DNA of 28,235 bases from Acanthaster planci (taxonomy: Eukaryota > Echinodermata > Asteroidea > Valvatida > Acanthasteridae). Shown here piece after piece: positions 27,245-28,235 of this stretch. Below the pieces are notes generated by a model, which made no database searches, was not told where the DNA came from, and was given only the letters and a program-made list of their open reading frames with translations. Positions within the stretch are counted from its first letter, which is position 1, and each line of letters begins with the position of its first letter. The position numbers were made by a program, and so were the translations under genes. Location: the NCBI RefSeq assembly GCF_001949145.1, contig NW_019091593.1:2925-31159 (forward strand). Reading direction: 5' to 3'.

Positions 27245-28235
27245 TATTATCCAGCCAGCTGATTAATTGGTTTCTGCGCCACAAGGTTCTCACTTATACG
27301 ACCATAATTAACAGATGACAAAACTGTCTCTGTTGTTGGCTTCACAACCAAAGAAAGTCTTTATTGAAGCACTCCTCACAAAAGTAGGGTTGACAGACTG
27401 TCAAGCAGACTGATGGACTGTTGAAGAATAATCGGTGAGTCGATGGACTAATTTGATGGGTTGACAGACTAATTTGATGGGTCAATGGACTAATTTGATG
27501 GGTTGACGGACTAATTTGATGGGTTGACGGACTAATTTGATGGATCGATGGACTAATTTGATGGGTCAACGGACTAATTTGATGGGTCGACGGACTAATT
27601 TGATGGGTCATAGGTACGTCATACACCGTGGTTGCAGTATATAGCCCTAAGTTCTCTTAATCAAAACACAGCTGTTCAATAGCTAGGGCCACTCAAAGTG
27701 ACCAAAATTACATAACACTTCCTTGAGTATAAACAGTCTGCATCCTTATAAACCCAAAACATCTTGGGTGACGGTCTTCACAAAAAATAATCATAAAATG
27801 ACTTAGCACAAAGCAAAAACTCTGGAGATCTCTATTAGTGGGCATGTACATGTACTAACTTTGAAATCTGGCATACAAATAATGTAGAAACACTTGCAAA
27901 AGTCAGAGTGTGATGCTTCTTGGAATATAAATATACACAGTAATTCAGGGACTAAGCTGGATATGTTAAGCTTCTTTCCTACTACTGGCTACAGCCGCGT
28001 TGACAATTAAACACAGATGCCACTGGAGCTATATAATAGAACAGAAATTTAGCCTTGCAAGGTGTCCAAACATCATCAATCAACTAGGGCATTCTTGATT
28101 CAAGTGTACTAAACAAGGGTGTAATCGGAACAAGTGGAAGAGAGTACACTAAAATTACTTGAGATGAATGCAATGATTGGGACTGATCAAGAAACAAGCA
28201 ATACAAGTCCATCAACATTAGAAGTAAAACATTTA
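27245..28235. repeat. Right copy of duplicated block X
   Basis: Partner of 4299-5094, with matching order of TTATCCAGCCAGCTG, CTCTGTTGTT, TTTATTGAAGC, the 21-bp minisatellite, AACTTTGAAATCTGGCATAC and ATACAAGTCCATCAACATTA. It has extra sequence at 27980-28005 and 28150-28190 relative to the left copy, and continues to the window edge. Confidence 0.8.
27446..27612. repeat. 21-bp minisatellite, about 8 units
   Basis: The unit GACTAATTTGATGGGTYRAYG is repeated every 21 bases with few changes. As 21 is divisible by 3, the minus strand stays open over it (repeating THQISPS); this is a consequence of the period, not a gene. The left block has only one full unit plus a partial one. Confidence 0.9.

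Noticed and set aside
27446-27612. CRISPR-like array
   Set aside because: The repeats are directly adjacent with no spacers, and the surroundings are eukaryotic.
27342-27626. 94-codon minus-strand frame with heptapeptide repeats
   Set aside because: It is explained by the 21-bp minisatellite, whose period is divisible by three.

Overview
The window looks like animal nuclear DNA. It is AT-rich and intron-rich, has small coding exons with GT-AG borders, is full of decayed retrotransposons, and contains two N bases typical of a draft assembly. Frequent TACATGTAC-like words, many introns in a CPT2-like gene, and Gypsy plus DIRS elements fit an invertebrate deuterostome such as an amphioxus. The species is inferred, not proven. 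I saw no rRNA, tRNA, CRISPR or bacterial operon.

Layout. 1-3260 (minus): pol region of a Ty3/Gypsy element running off the left edge, with an unrelated stretch of about 0.6 kb between the protease-distal part and the RT. 3300-4290: non-coding, with regularly spaced CRE palindromes. 4299-5094: a repeat block that returns at 27245-28235, where its 21-bp minisatellite is larger. 5997-7195: a broken duplicate of the 5' part of the CPT2-like gene, ending in the terminal repeat of a DIRS element. 7200-11745: a second Gypsy element (plus), split by a GC-rich third Gypsy derivative at 7438-10311. 11745-13950: mostly unassigned.

14322-26359 (plus) holds the only cellular gene I recognise: carnitine O-palmitoyltransferase 2-like (CPT2). 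Ten exons are visible and phase-consistent at most joins. Its third intron carries an 0.87-kb LTR-like insertion (15974-16842) and a DIRS-type tyrosine-recombinase retroelement (about 17063-21095) with inverted terminal repeats. The gene lacks an expected middle stretch of about 75-85 residues, has an in-frame stop and two frame breaks (one exactly at an N), and has lost two conserved substrate-pocket residues. The C-terminal exons are not in the window. It is either a decaying tandem paralogue or a poorly assembled or sequenced copy.

The history that best fits: DIRS entry into a CPT2 intron, tandem duplication of the locus, LTR-like insertion into the right copy (the left copy keeps the empty site), and Gypsy-on-Gypsy nesting in the left copy. 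I did not find a convincing new biological system. The value of the window is this layered duplication and nesting record and the altered CPT2 paralogue.
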